This document shows, in pieces, positions 1 through 7,667 of a stretch of 64,000 bases of DNA; position 1 is the first letter of the stretch, and every line of letters starts with the position of its first letter. The translations under genes and the position numbers were made by a program. The DNA is from Georgenia satyanarayanai (GTDB lineage: Bacteria; Actinomycetota; Actinomycetes; Actinomycetales; Actinomycetaceae), in the NCBI RefSeq assembly GCF_009193135.1, contig NZ_VUKC01000002.1, positions 124,001 through 188,000 of the forward strand. Direction: 5' to 3'. The notes beneath the pieces are model-generated. The model was not told the origin of the DNA and made no database searches. It was given only the letters and a program-made list of their open reading frames with translations.

Positions 1-16
1 GACCACGTGTGAGGCC

Positions 17-508
17 CTACTCGAGGGTGCCGTAGCCGACGAGCCACGTCGGCTCGATGCGGAACATGCGGATGTCCGCACCCCACGTCGTCGGGTCCGA
101 GCCGTAGTGGGCGGTCCAGTGCTCGATCGTCTCCGCCCACAGCGGGTCCTGCGGTGTGAGCCGCACCGCCCGCCCGTGGCAGAAGACGCCCAGCCGCTCC
201 CCGTCCACGTGCGCGGCGCTCACCGCCGGCCGCGCCGCGAGGTGCTTGGCCTTGGCGGCGCGGCCGTCCGTCCCGAAGGTCCACTGCCCGTGGAGGAGGT
301 GGCCGTCGACGGCACTGACGCGCGGCTCGCCGGCAGCCGTCACGGTCGCGAGGCTGAGCACCTTCATCCCGACGAGCTGCTCGAGGACCTGCTCGGCGTC
401 GAGCCGGCGGGTCCCGCTGACGATCTCGCGCAGGTGGCTGGTGCTGCGGCGGTAGGACGCGTCCATGAGCGCCTGCAGCGCGGCGACCTCCTCGGCGGTC
501 TCCCTCAT
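17..508 (-). CDS. Pyridoxamine 5'-phosphate oxidase (PPOX) family protein
   Basis: This 163-residue protein has the split-barrel fold signature of the PPOX/flavin reductase-like family. After an N-terminal helical stretch comes the barrel core, with segments such as VLSLATVTAAGEPRVSAVDG and a later LGVFCHGRAVRL strand. Members usually bind FMN or F420 and act as cytosolic oxidoreductases or as general stress proteins; the substrate here is unknown. I chose the ATG at 508 because GAGGAGG lies 6 nt upstream; an in-frame start at 664 would add a low-complexity Arg/Pro leader that lacks homology features. It is transcribed in the same direction as the ATPase-domain gene upstream, 16 nt away, so the two may be co-transcribed. 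Family call is good, function is not. Confidence 0.8.
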   Translation of the reverse strand: MRETAEEVAALQALMDASYRRSTSHLREIVSGTRRLDAEQVLEQLVGMKVLSLATVTAAGEPRVSAVDGHLLHGQWTFGTDGRAAKAKHLAARPAVSAAHVDGERLGVFCHGRAVRLTPQDPLWAETIEHWTAHYGSDPTTWGADIRMFRIEPTWLVGYGTLE

Positions 509-524
509 CGGCGGCCTCCTCGAC

Positions 525-1067
525 TCAGTGGGCATCAGTGCGGCCCATCGTGCCACCGGCTGTGGTCCGCCGGGTCCGTCTCGTCCGGTTCTCGACGGCG
601 GTCCGGTCGGCCCCACCCGTCGCTGCCGGTCCCGCGCCCGCTGCCGGGACGACGGCCCACACATGCTTGACGCCGTCGTCCGGGCCCGGGTACCAGCCCC
701 AGGCGGTGGTCACGGTGTCGAGGATGCGGAGGCCGTACCCTCCGGGACGCCCGTCGTCCCGCGCGCGGTGGCCGGGCGGGGTGCGCCAGTTCCCGTCCCG
801 CACGTCGAGGAGCCAGCCGCCGGCCGAGGTGTGGAGGGAGACGGTGACCGGCTGGGACCCGTACTTCAGGGCGTTGGTCGCCAGCTCGGACAGGACCAGC
901 AGGAGCCGCTGTGCCGCTTCGACGCGAGGCTCCGGCAGCAGCACGGCGCTGGCCGCGCGCCGCAGCGCACCGAGCTCCAGGGCATCCGTCAGCGTCCAGG
1001 AGCCCAGTGAGGGGCCCGCGTCCGCTGGCGGGGTCGCCGTCGGGCGCGGGCCGTGGGGATCGGCCAT
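525..1067 (-). CDS. ATP-binding protein, anti-sigma factor/HATPase_c_2 type
   Basis: This 180-residue protein looks like a serine-kinase-type anti-sigma factor (RsbW/SpoIIAB-like HATPase_c_2). The N box is ELATNALKYG at about residues 62-71. The G1-like box is DVRDGN and the G2 box is GYGLRIL. Such proteins bind ATP in the GHKL fold and usually sequester a sigma factor or phosphorylate an anti-anti-sigma factor; no partner gene is adjacent. The C-terminal 45 residues are Ala/Gly/Arg-rich and probably disordered. ATG at 1067 is preferred because AGGGG sits 5-6 nt upstream; an in-frame GTG at 1073 would overlap that site. Confidence 0.8.
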   Translation of the reverse strand: MADPHGPRPTATPPADAGPSLGSWTLTDALELGALRRAASAVLLPEPRVEAAQRLLLVLSELATNALKYGSQPVTVSLHTSAGGWLLDVRDGNWRTPPGHRARDDGRPGGYGLRILDTVTTAWGWYPGPDDGVKHVWAVVPAAGAGPAATGGADRTAVENRTRRTRRTTAGGTMGRTDAH

Positions 1068-1223
1068 GTGCACCCCTGTCTGAGGCGGTCGTCGGTCCGG
1101 CGTCCACCGCCGTCCGTGCCCGCGTCACGGTACGTCAGCGACACGGTGCCCGCGCGCCGCGTCGACGGCGGCACCAGCTGGCCGACGGGGGCGAGCTGCA
1201 CCGCTGCCTTCTCGGGGCCGCCC

Positions 1224-1259
1224 AGGGAGCGCGAGCCGCAGGGCCGGGGACCGCTCCCT
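1224..1259 (-). terminator. Possible hairpin terminator for MFS gene
   Basis: AGGGAGCG at 1224-1231 pairs with CGCTCCCT at 1252-1259 around a GC-rich 20-nt loop that can itself fold. It overlaps the stop codon of the MFS transporter gene and there is no clear U-tract, so the terminator reading is tentative. Confidence 0.35.
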
Positions 1260-2463
1260 ATCGCCGTCCGGCGAGGGTCTCGCGCGCACCGAGCCACGTG
1301 AGGCCGGCGAGGAGCGTGATGGCACCCGAGACCGCGAAGGCGACGTCGTAGCCGAAGCGGTCCGCGAGCGCCCCGGCGAGCACCGGGCCGAGGATCGCGC
1401 CTGCGTCCTGCGCCATCTGGAACCCGGCGAGCACCTTCCCACCGCTGCGCTCGTTGCCGACGACGTCCGCCACGGTCGCCTGCTGCGCCGGGTTGAGCAG
1501 GCCGGCGCCGACGCCCGCGAGCGCGGAGACGGCGAGGACGACGACGATGGCGCTGGACAGGCCGAGGACGGCGGTGAAGACGCCGTTGACGAGGAGCCCG
1601 GCGACGACGAGCGGGCGGCGCCCGCGCACGTCGGCCTGGCGGCCCGCGACGTTGAGCGCGAGCGCGTTGCCGACCGCGAAGACCGCGAGCGCCGCACCGG
1701 CCGCCCACGGGCCGGCGTCCAGCGCCGCCGCGGCGAAGAGGGGCAGCAGCGCGACACGCACGCCGAAGTTCGACCAGCCGTTGGCGAAGCCGGAGACGAG
1801 AGCCGCCCGGAAGGCGCTGTCACGCAGCGCCTCCCCGAAGCGCATCGGGGGCGCGGCCGGCGCGTCCCCCGTGCGGGCCGCGCCCCGCCCACCGGTCTCC
1901 GGCAGCAGGCGCCACACCACCCCCGCCGCCAGGACGAGCGCGACCGCGTAGACGACGAAGGGCACCCGCAGGCCCAGCTCGGCGAGGAGCCCGCCGACCA
2001 CCGGCCCACCGATGTTGCCCAGGAGGAAGGCGGTCGCGTAGAGGGAGGACGCCCGGCCGCGCGCGGTCGGCGGGGCGAGCCGGACGATGAGTCCCATCGC
2101 CGAGACGGTGAACATCGTCGAGCCGATGCCGCCGAGGCCGCGGAAGACGAGCAGCTGGACGTAGTCCTGCGCCAGGGCCGTCGCGACGCTGGACAGCGCG
2201 ACGATGAGCAGTCCGGACATGTAGATGCGCCGCTCCCCGAGCCGGGCGATGAGCGCCCCGCCCGCGGGGGCAAAGAGCAGCCGGCACAGCGAGAAGGCGC
2301 TGACGACGAAGGACGCGGCCGCGACGGAGACGTCGAAGGACCCGGCGAGCTGCGGGAGCACCGGTGCGACGAGGCCATAGCCGAGGGCGATGAGGAGCGC
2401 GGCGCCCGCGAGCACCCAGATCTCCCGGGGCATGGCGGGGCGCGAGGAGGTCTGTGGGGGCAT
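1258..2463 (-). CDS. MFS transporter
   Basis: This 401-residue protein is a 12-helix major facilitator superfamily permease. The first helix starts at about residue 14. The loop between helices 2 and 3 carries the MFS motif A region (GALIARLGERRIYMSG), and the next loops contain FRGLGGIGSTMF and ARGRASS, typical of DHA1-type drug/H+ antiporters. It would sit in the cytoplasmic membrane and export or import small molecules by proton antiport or symport. It is the last gene of an apparent SDR, GH65, MFS run (24 nt from the GH65 stop), so sugar or disaccharide transport is possible, but the sequence is more like multidrug exporters. Substrate is unknown. Confidence 0.85.
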   Translation of the reverse strand: MPPQTSSRPAMPREIWVLAGAALLIALGYGLVAPVLPQLAGSFDVSVAAASFVVSAFSLCRLLFAPAGGALIARLGERRIYMSGLLIVALSSVATALAQDYVQLLVFRGLGGIGSTMFTVSAMGLIVRLAPPTARGRASSLYATAFLLGNIGGPVVGGLLAELGLRVPFVVYAVALVLAAGVVWRLLPETGGRGAARTGDAPAAPPMRFGEALRDSAFRAALVSGFANGWSNFGVRVALLPLFAAAALDAGPWAAGAALAVFAVGNALALNVAGRQADVRGRRPLVVAGLLVNGVFTAVLGLSSAIVVVLAVSALAGVGAGLLNPAQQATVADVVGNERSGGKVLAGFQMAQDAGAILGPVLAGALADRFGYDVAFAVSGAITLLAGLTWLGARETLAGRR

Positions 2464-2487
2464 GTCCCCGCCAGTATCTCCCCGCGG

Positions 2488-4818
2488 TCAGACGCGCGGC
2501 TCCCGGCCCGCGGGCTGGGTCGGCTCCGCGCGCAGCGGTGCCGGGTCCCGCAGGGGGACCGTCACCGGGACCTCCCCCACCTCGTGCCGCACGCCGTCGA
2601 CGACGACGCCGAGCGGCGCGGGTCCGTCGAGGACGCTGAGCGTGGTCCCCCCCGCCGTCGTCTCCACCCGCAGCAGCGACCCGCGCCAGGTGACGCGGAA
2701 GCAGGTCCGGCTCAGACGGGCCGGCAGGAGCGGCGCGAGCTCGAGCTCGTCGCCGATCTCGCGCAGGCCCCCGAGGCCCGCGGTGAGCGCGAGCCACGAG
2801 CCACCCAGCGAAGCCATGTGCAGGCCCTCGGCGGTGTCCTCCTGGATGTCGCGGAGGTCGACGAGCGCGGTCTCGCGCAGGTACCGCAGCGCGAGGTCGG
2901 GGTGCTGGGCGACGGCGCAGGCGACGGCCTGGGCGGACGCCGACAGCGAGGAGTCGCGCACGGTGCGGGCCTCGTAGTACTCGAGGTCCGCGGCGGCCTC
3001 CTCGTCGGTGAAGTCCTCCCGGCACCACCACAGGGCAAGCTCGAGGTCGGCCTGCTTGACCACCTGCCGGCGGTAGAACTTCGCGTAGTGGTTGTGCTCC
3101 TCCACCGGGTAGGAGTCGCGCTTGTCGGCGAAGCGCCACTCCCGGTAGGTGGTGAACCCGGCGTTGGCGGGGTGGACCCCGCGGTGGTCGTCCCAGGGGA
3201 TGTGGACGGCGTCCGCGGCGGCACGCCACGCGCGGACCTCCTCCGCGGTGACGCCGAGCTCGCGGGCCCGCTGCGGCGCGGACTCGCAGGCGTCGGCCGC
3301 CCGGATGAGGTTGCGCCGCGCCATGAGGTTGGTGAAGACGTTGTCGTCGACGACGCCGGTGTACTCGTCGGGGCCGGTGACCCCGAGGAGGTGCCACCCG
3401 CCCTCGGCGTCCTCGTGCCCGATCGACATCCACAGGCGTGCCGTCTCGACGAGGACCTCCCGTCCGCCCAGCTCGTCGAGCGACGTCCCGGTGACGTTGG
3501 CGTGGACCCAGAAGGCACGGGACACGGCCGCGTTGACGTGGACGGCAGCGGTGCTCGCCGGCCAGTAGGCGGAGGTCTCGTGGCCGTCGATGGTCCGCCA
3601 GGCGAAGGTCGCGCCCTTCCAGTCGAGGACGGCCGCGCGCTCGCGGGCGGCGTCGAGGGTCGAGGCCCGCCAGCGGAGCAGCTCGGCGGCGGCCTCCGGC
3701 ACGAGCAGCGAGAGCACGGGCAGCACGAAGCCCTCGACGTCCCAGAAGGTGTGGCCGCTGTAGCCGGCGCCGGTCAGCCCCTTGGCGCCGACGGGCGCGC
3801 GGGTGGTCCGGGCCGCGGCGCAGCACAGCTGGAAGAGGTTGTAGCGCAGCGCCTGCTGCAGCTCGGGGTCGCCGTCCACCTCGACGTCGGCCCGCGCCCA
3901 GAAGTCGTCGAGGATGCGGCGCTGCTCGGCGAGCAGGCCCTCCCAGCCGAGCTCCCCACCGGCGTCCACGGCGCCGACGGCCCGCTGCACGAGGGAGTCG
4001 GCGGGCAGGTCGTGGGACCACGTGTAGCCCAGGGTCTTGGTGATCCGCACGATTTCGCCGGCGGCGAGCGCGGCGGTGACGGTGGTGACCACGCGGTCCT
4101 CGCCGGCCTCGGACTCGACCGTGGCGGCGCCGTCGACGTCGTGCTCGACGGCGGCCGCGACCCCGATCCCGGTGCGTCGGGTGCGCAGCGCGAGGTGGCC
4201 ACCGGTCGGGACCGACCGGGCGGTGAGCACCTCGAAGGGCTGCTCGATCGCCGCGGACACCCGGGGGTCGTCGCTGTGGATCTCGGGCGGGCAGGCCCCC
4301 AGGGTGAGCTCGGACCGGACGACGACGTGGGCGGGCCCGTCCACCGCCTCGAGCTCGTAGCGGACGGCGCAGACGGAACGCTCGGACAGGGAGACGAGCC
4401 GGCGGGTGCGCAGCTCGAGCACCGTCCCCGACGGCGAGCGCCACCGCAGCCGTCGGTCCAGCGTGCCGGCCCGGAGGTCCAGACGGCGCTCGTGGACCTC
4501 CGGCTCGACCTCGCGCGCGTCCAGGGCGGCGCCGTCGACCGTGAGCCGCAGCGGCGTGCCGTCGGGGACGGCGACGATCGCCTGCCCCTCCTCCGGGTGC
4601 CCGTACCCTCCCTCGGGGTAGGCGAGCGGGTGGGTCTCGAAGACGCCGGAGAGGAAGGTGGCCCGCTCGACGCTCGGGTCGGCCTCGTCGAGCGTGCCCC
4701 GCACCCCGAGGTACCCGTTGGACAGGCTGAACAGTGCCTCGGCCGCGCCGGTCCGGTCCAGGTCCACACGGGGCTCGCGGACCAGCCACGGGTGGACCTC
4801 GAGGTGCGGTGCGCTCAT
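2488..4818 (-). CDS. Glycoside hydrolase family 65 protein (disaccharide phosphorylase), copy 1
   Basis: This 776-residue protein has the full GH65 architecture. An N-terminal beta-sandwich carries FSLSNGYLGVRGTLDEA near residue 35, then comes the (alpha/alpha)6 barrel and a small C-terminal beta domain. The catalytic acid is Glu485 in GPDEYT, matching the position of the general acid in maltose phosphorylase. AEGLHMASLGGSW corresponds to the phosphate-binding loop, which supports inorganic-phosphate-dependent cleavage of an alpha-glucoside such as maltose, trehalose, kojibiose or nigerose to beta-glucose 1-phosphate plus a sugar. The ATG at 4818 matches the N-terminus of the second GH65 in this window. 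No Shine-Dalgarno is visible, but the SDR stop lies 8 nt upstream, suggesting translational coupling. Unlike copy 2, no beta-phosphoglucomutase is adjacent. Confidence 0.88.
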   Translation of the reverse strand: MSAPHLEVHPWLVREPRVDLDRTGAAEALFSLSNGYLGVRGTLDEADPSVERATFLSGVFETHPLAYPEGGYGHPEEGQAIVAVPDGTPLRLTVDGAALDAREVEPEVHERRLDLRAGTLDRRLRWRSPSGTVLELRTRRLVSLSERSVCAVRYELEAVDGPAHVVVRSELTLGACPPEIHSDDPRVSAAIEQPFEVLTARSVPTGGHLALRTRRTGIGVAAAVEHDVDGAATVESEAGEDRVVTTVTAALAAGEIVRITKTLGYTWSHDLPADSLVQRAVGAVDAGGELGWEGLLAEQRRILDDFWARADVEVDGDPELQQALRYNLFQLCCAAARTTRAPVGAKGLTGAGYSGHTFWDVEGFVLPVLSLLVPEAAAELLRWRASTLDAARERAAVLDWKGATFAWRTIDGHETSAYWPASTAAVHVNAAVSRAFWVHANVTGTSLDELGGREVLVETARLWMSIGHEDAEGGWHLLGVTGPDEYTGVVDDNVFTNLMARRNLIRAADACESAPQRARELGVTAEEVRAWRAAADAVHIPWDDHRGVHPANAGFTTYREWRFADKRDSYPVEEHNHYAKFYRRQVVKQADLELALWWCREDFTDEEAAADLEYYEARTVRDSSLSASAQAVACAVAQHPDLALRYLRETALVDLRDIQEDTAEGLHMASLGGSWLALTAGLGGLREIGDELELAPLLPARLSRTCFRVTWRGSLLRVETTAGGTTLSVLDGPAPLGVVVDGVRHEVGEVPVTVPLRDPAPLRAEPTQPAGREPRV

Positions 4819-4826
4819 CGACGCGG

Positions 4827-5747
4827 TCAGGGGGTCGGCATGCCGCCGGTGACGGCGAGCGTCTCCCCGATGACGTAGCTCGACTCGGGCGAGGCGAGGA
4901 AGACGTAGGCGGGGGCGAGCTCCGTGGGCTGGCCGGCGCGGCCGAGCGGGGTGCTCTTGCCGAACTCGGGCAGCTCCTCGATGGGCTGGCCGTAGGAGGG
5001 CTGCAGCGGCGTCCAGATCGGGCCCGGCGCGACCGCGTTGACGCGGATGCCCTTGGGGGCGAGCTCCTGGGCCAGGCCCTTGGAGAAGGTGTTGATCGCC
5101 GCCTTCGTCGAGGCGTAGTCGAGGAGCGGCGGCGGCGGCTGGTAGGCGACGACCGAGGTGGTGTTGATGATGGCCGACCCGGGCTGCAGGTGCCGCAACG
5201 CTGCCTTCGTCACGCGGAACATCGCGAGGATGTTGGCCTCGAATGTCTCGACGATCTGCTCGTCCGGGGTGTCCTCGAGGCTCTCGTTGGCGATCTGCTT
5301 GGCCGCGTTGTTGACGAGGATGTCCAGGCCGCCGAGCTCGGCGACGGTCCGCTCGACGATGTCGCTGCACACGGTCGCCTCGGTGAGGTCGCCGGGGATG
5401 AGCACCGCCTTGCGGCCCGCCCCGGTGACGATGCGGGCGACGTGCTGCGCGTCCTCCTCCTCGGCGGGGAGGTAGTTGATGGCGACGTCGGCTCCCTCGC
5501 GGGCGAAGGCGACCGCCACGGCCGCGCCGATGCCTGAGTCACCACCGGTGATGAGGGCCTTGCGGCCCACCAGACGGCCGGTGCCACGGTAGGAGTGCTC
5601 ACCGATGTCGGGCTGCGGCGTCATGTCGGCCTGCAGGCCCGGCTCCGACTGCTCCTGCTCCGGGGGCGTGATCTCCGGGTAGCGCGTGACGGGGTTCTGG
5701 AAGACGAGCTGGTCGGTGCGGGTGGTGTCGGCGTCCTCGGAGGCCAT
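4827..5747 (-). CDS. SDR family oxidoreductase (YghA/general-stress type)
   Basis: This 306-residue short-chain dehydrogenase has a roughly 50-residue N-terminal extension typical of the YghA/GSP39 subgroup. The Rossmann motif is TGGDSGIG at about residues 68-75. It is followed by VNNAA, the catalytic Ser in NTTSVV, and YASTKAA carrying the Tyr and Lys of the YxxxK active site. Such enzymes reduce aldehydes or ketones with NAD(P)H in the cytosol and are often induced by general stress. The start is fixed by GGAGA 8 nt upstream of the ATG at 5747. It is the first gene of the run that leads into GH65 and the MFS transporter. Confidence 0.88.
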   Translation of the reverse strand: MASEDADTTRTDQLVFQNPVTRYPEITPPEQEQSEPGLQADMTPQPDIGEHSYRGTGRLVGRKALITGGDSGIGAAVAVAFAREGADVAINYLPAEEEDAQHVARIVTGAGRKAVLIPGDLTEATVCSDIVERTVAELGGLDILVNNAAKQIANESLEDTPDEQIVETFEANILAMFRVTKAALRHLQPGSAIINTTSVVAYQPPPPLLDYASTKAAINTFSKGLAQELAPKGIRVNAVAPGPIWTPLQPSYGQPIEELPEFGKSTPLGRAGQPTELAPAYVFLASPESSYVIGETLAVTGGMPTP

Positions 5748-5841
5748 GGGTGTCTCCTTCGCTGCGTCGTGACGGGGCCGTCCCAGTCTGCGGAGGGCGC
5801 GCCGCTGCCGCATCCGGGCGGGTGGCCCCGGTCGCGTCGTC

Positions 5842-5868
5842 TCAGAAATCGGGGCACACCGCCGATGA
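5842..5868 (+). promoter_or_regulatory. FliA/sigma-28-like promoter for the chemoreceptor gene
   Basis: TCAGAAAT at 5842-5849, an 11-nt spacer, and GCCGATGA at 5861-5868 follow the layout of the sigma-28 consensus (TAAAGTTT, N11, GCCGATAA). The -10 half matches 7 of 8 positions and the -35 half is weak. It lies about 50 nt upstream of the MCP start codon. FliA control is usual for chemoreceptors in motile bacteria; the assignment is inferred from pattern only. Confidence 0.5.
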
Positions 5869-5919
5869 GCCAGGTGTGCGCACCTTCCGCGCGCACCGCC
5901 ATTCACACCAGGAGACCCC

Positions 5920-7554
5920 ATGGACCTCACCTCGGCCGAGGCCCGGCCCGCCACCGACCCCGCAGCACGCCGCGCGGGTCGGCTGCGCTGGACCATCGGG
6001 CGCCGCCTGGCCGCCGGGTACGCGGCCGCGCTGGCCCTCATGGCGGTCATCGGGGTGGTCTCCTTCACCAACACGGCGTCCCTGGTGACGAACAGCGGCT
6101 GGGTCGAGCACACGCACGAGGTGCTCAACAAGGCGGAGGAGGTGCTGTCGTCCCTCACGGACGCGGAGGCAGGCCAGCGCGGGTACGTCATCACGGGCGA
6201 GGACGCCTACCTCGAGCCGTACACGGCCGCCCGCGACTCCGTGGGCGCTCACCTCGCGGCCGTCCGGGACCTCACGGCGGACAACCCCGCGCAGCAGGCA
6301 CGGCTGGCCGACCTCGAGCCCCTGGTCGCCACGAAGTTCGAGGAGATGCAGCAGACCATCGACGTGCGGTCCGACGAGGGCTTCGAGGCCGCGCAAGCGA
6401 TCGTGCTCTCCGACGCCGGCAAGGCTGTCATGGACGAGATCCGGGCCGTGCTGGACGACGTCATGGCCGACGAGGAGGCGCTGCTGGCCAGTCGTGCCGC
6501 GGAGGCCGACGCGACCGCAACGACGACGAAGACCGTCGTGGTCGCCGGGACGGGCCTGGCGCTCGTCATCGTCCTCGTGCTCGCCACCGTGCTCACGCGC
6601 AGCATCACCCGCCCGGTCAACGCTCTCACCGAGCGGCTCCGCGAGATCGCTGACGGCGACGGAGACCTCACCCAGCGGGTCGACGACTCCCGTGACGACG
6701 AGATCGGCGCCCTCGCCACGGTGTTCAACCGGTTCGTCGGGAACGTCGCGACCCTCGTCCGCGAGATCGGGGAGACAGCGACGACGTCGTCCGCTGCTGC
6801 CCAGGAGCTGTCGGTGATCACGGCCGAGATGACCCGTCAGTCGAGCGACGCTGCCCAGCAGGCCGGTGCCGCCGCCGCTGCCGCCGAGCAGGTGTCCTCC
6901 AACGTGCAGACCGTCGCGGCGGCGAGCGAGCAGATGGGGGCCTCCATTCACGAGATCGCCCGCAGCGCCTCCGAGGCGAGCAACGCGGGACGCACCGCGG
7001 TGACCAGCACCGCGGCGGCCAACGCCACGATCAGTCGACTCGGGGAGTCCTCGACCGCCGTCGGGGAGGTGGTCGCCCTCATCAACTCGATCGCCCAGCA
7101 GACGAACCTGCTCGCGCTCAACGCGACCATCGAGGCGGCGCGTGCCGGTGAGGCCGGCAAGGGCTTCGCCGTCGTCGCCGGGGAGGTCAAGGAGCTCGCC
7201 CAGGGCACCGCCCGCGCGACCGACGAGATCACGGCGCGGATCACCCAGATCCAGTCCGACGTCGACACCGCGGTCTCGGCGATCTCGACGACCACCGACG
7301 TCATCGGTCAGGTCAACGACCACCAGGGCAGCATCGCCGGCGCGGTCGAGGAGCAGAGCGCGACCACCACGGCAATGTCCTCCAGCGTCGCCGAGGCCGC
7401 CGTCGGCGCCACCACCATCGCCGACAACGTCCGCTCGATCGCCGACAACGCCCAGGGCACGGTCGAGAGCATCGACCAGATCCGCGCCTCGGCGGACGAG
7501 CTGGCCCGCACCTCCGAGCACCTCGACGCGCTGGTGGGGCGCTTCCAGGTCTGA
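5920..7554 (+). CDS. Methyl-accepting chemotaxis protein with CHASE3 sensor
   Basis: This 544-residue chemoreceptor has a first membrane helix at about residues 28-50. A helical extracytoplasmic domain with the CHASE3 signature [16 protein letters not shown] follows, then a second membrane helix at about 204-225 and a HAMP domain to about 280. The coiled-coil signalling domain has its hairpin tip around [19 protein letters not shown], which contacts CheA/CheW. The last residues (LVGRFQV) give no CheR-docking pentapeptide. AGGAG sits 6 nt before the ATG. No other chemotaxis or flagellar gene is in the window, so this receptor is an orphan locus, but the FliA-like promoter suggests it belongs to the motility regulon. 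The ligand is unknown. Confidence 0.93.
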   Translation: MDLTSAEARPATDPAARRAGRLRWTIGRRLAAGYAAALALMAVIGVVSFTNTASLVTNSGWVEHTHEVLNKAEEVLSSLTDAEAGQRGYVITGEDAYLEPYTAARDSVGAHLAAVRDLTADNPAQQARLADLEPLVATKFEEMQQTIDVRSDEGFEAAQAIVLSDAGKAVMDEIRAVLDDVMADEEALLASRAAEADATATTTKTVVVAGTGLALVIVLVLATVLTRSITRPVNALTERLREIADGDGDLTQRVDDSRDDEIGALATVFNRFVGNVATLVREIGETATTSSAAAQELSVITAEMTRQSSDAAQQAGAAAAAAEQVSSNVQTVAAASEQMGASIHEIARSASEASNAGRTAVTSTAAANATISRLGESSTAVGEVVALINSIAQQTNLLALNATIEAARAGEAGKGFAVVAGEVKELAQGTARATDEITARITQIQSDVDTAVSAISTTTDVIGQVNDHQGSIAGAVEEQSATTTAMSSSVAEAAVGATTIADNVRSIADNAQGTVESIDQIRASADELARTSEHLDALVGRFQV

Positions 7555-7614
7555 GCGGCGCCAGCCGGTCGGGGTGCGGACGAGGGCCGCGCCCGAATGT
7601 CAGTGGTCGGTCAT

Positions 7615-7620
7615 AGCCTG
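7615..7620 (+). promoter_or_regulatory. Putative -10 element of the DUF222/HNH gene
   Basis: TAGCCT matches the actinobacterial TANNNT -10 pattern and lies about 47 nt upstream of the GTG start. GTCAGTGGTCGGTCA immediately precedes it; no good -35 is evident. Confidence 0.4.
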
Positions 7621-7667
7621 GGAGCAGCACGGCAGAGGGGTCGGAACCCGCGAAGGAGGTGGGGTCG

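Noticed and set aside
1820-5370. Very long minus-strand reading frames of over 950 codons across the SDR and GH65 region
   Set aside because: They are Arg/Pro/Ala-rich readings in other frames or read-through joins across real stops; GH65 and SDR motifs define the true frames and starts.
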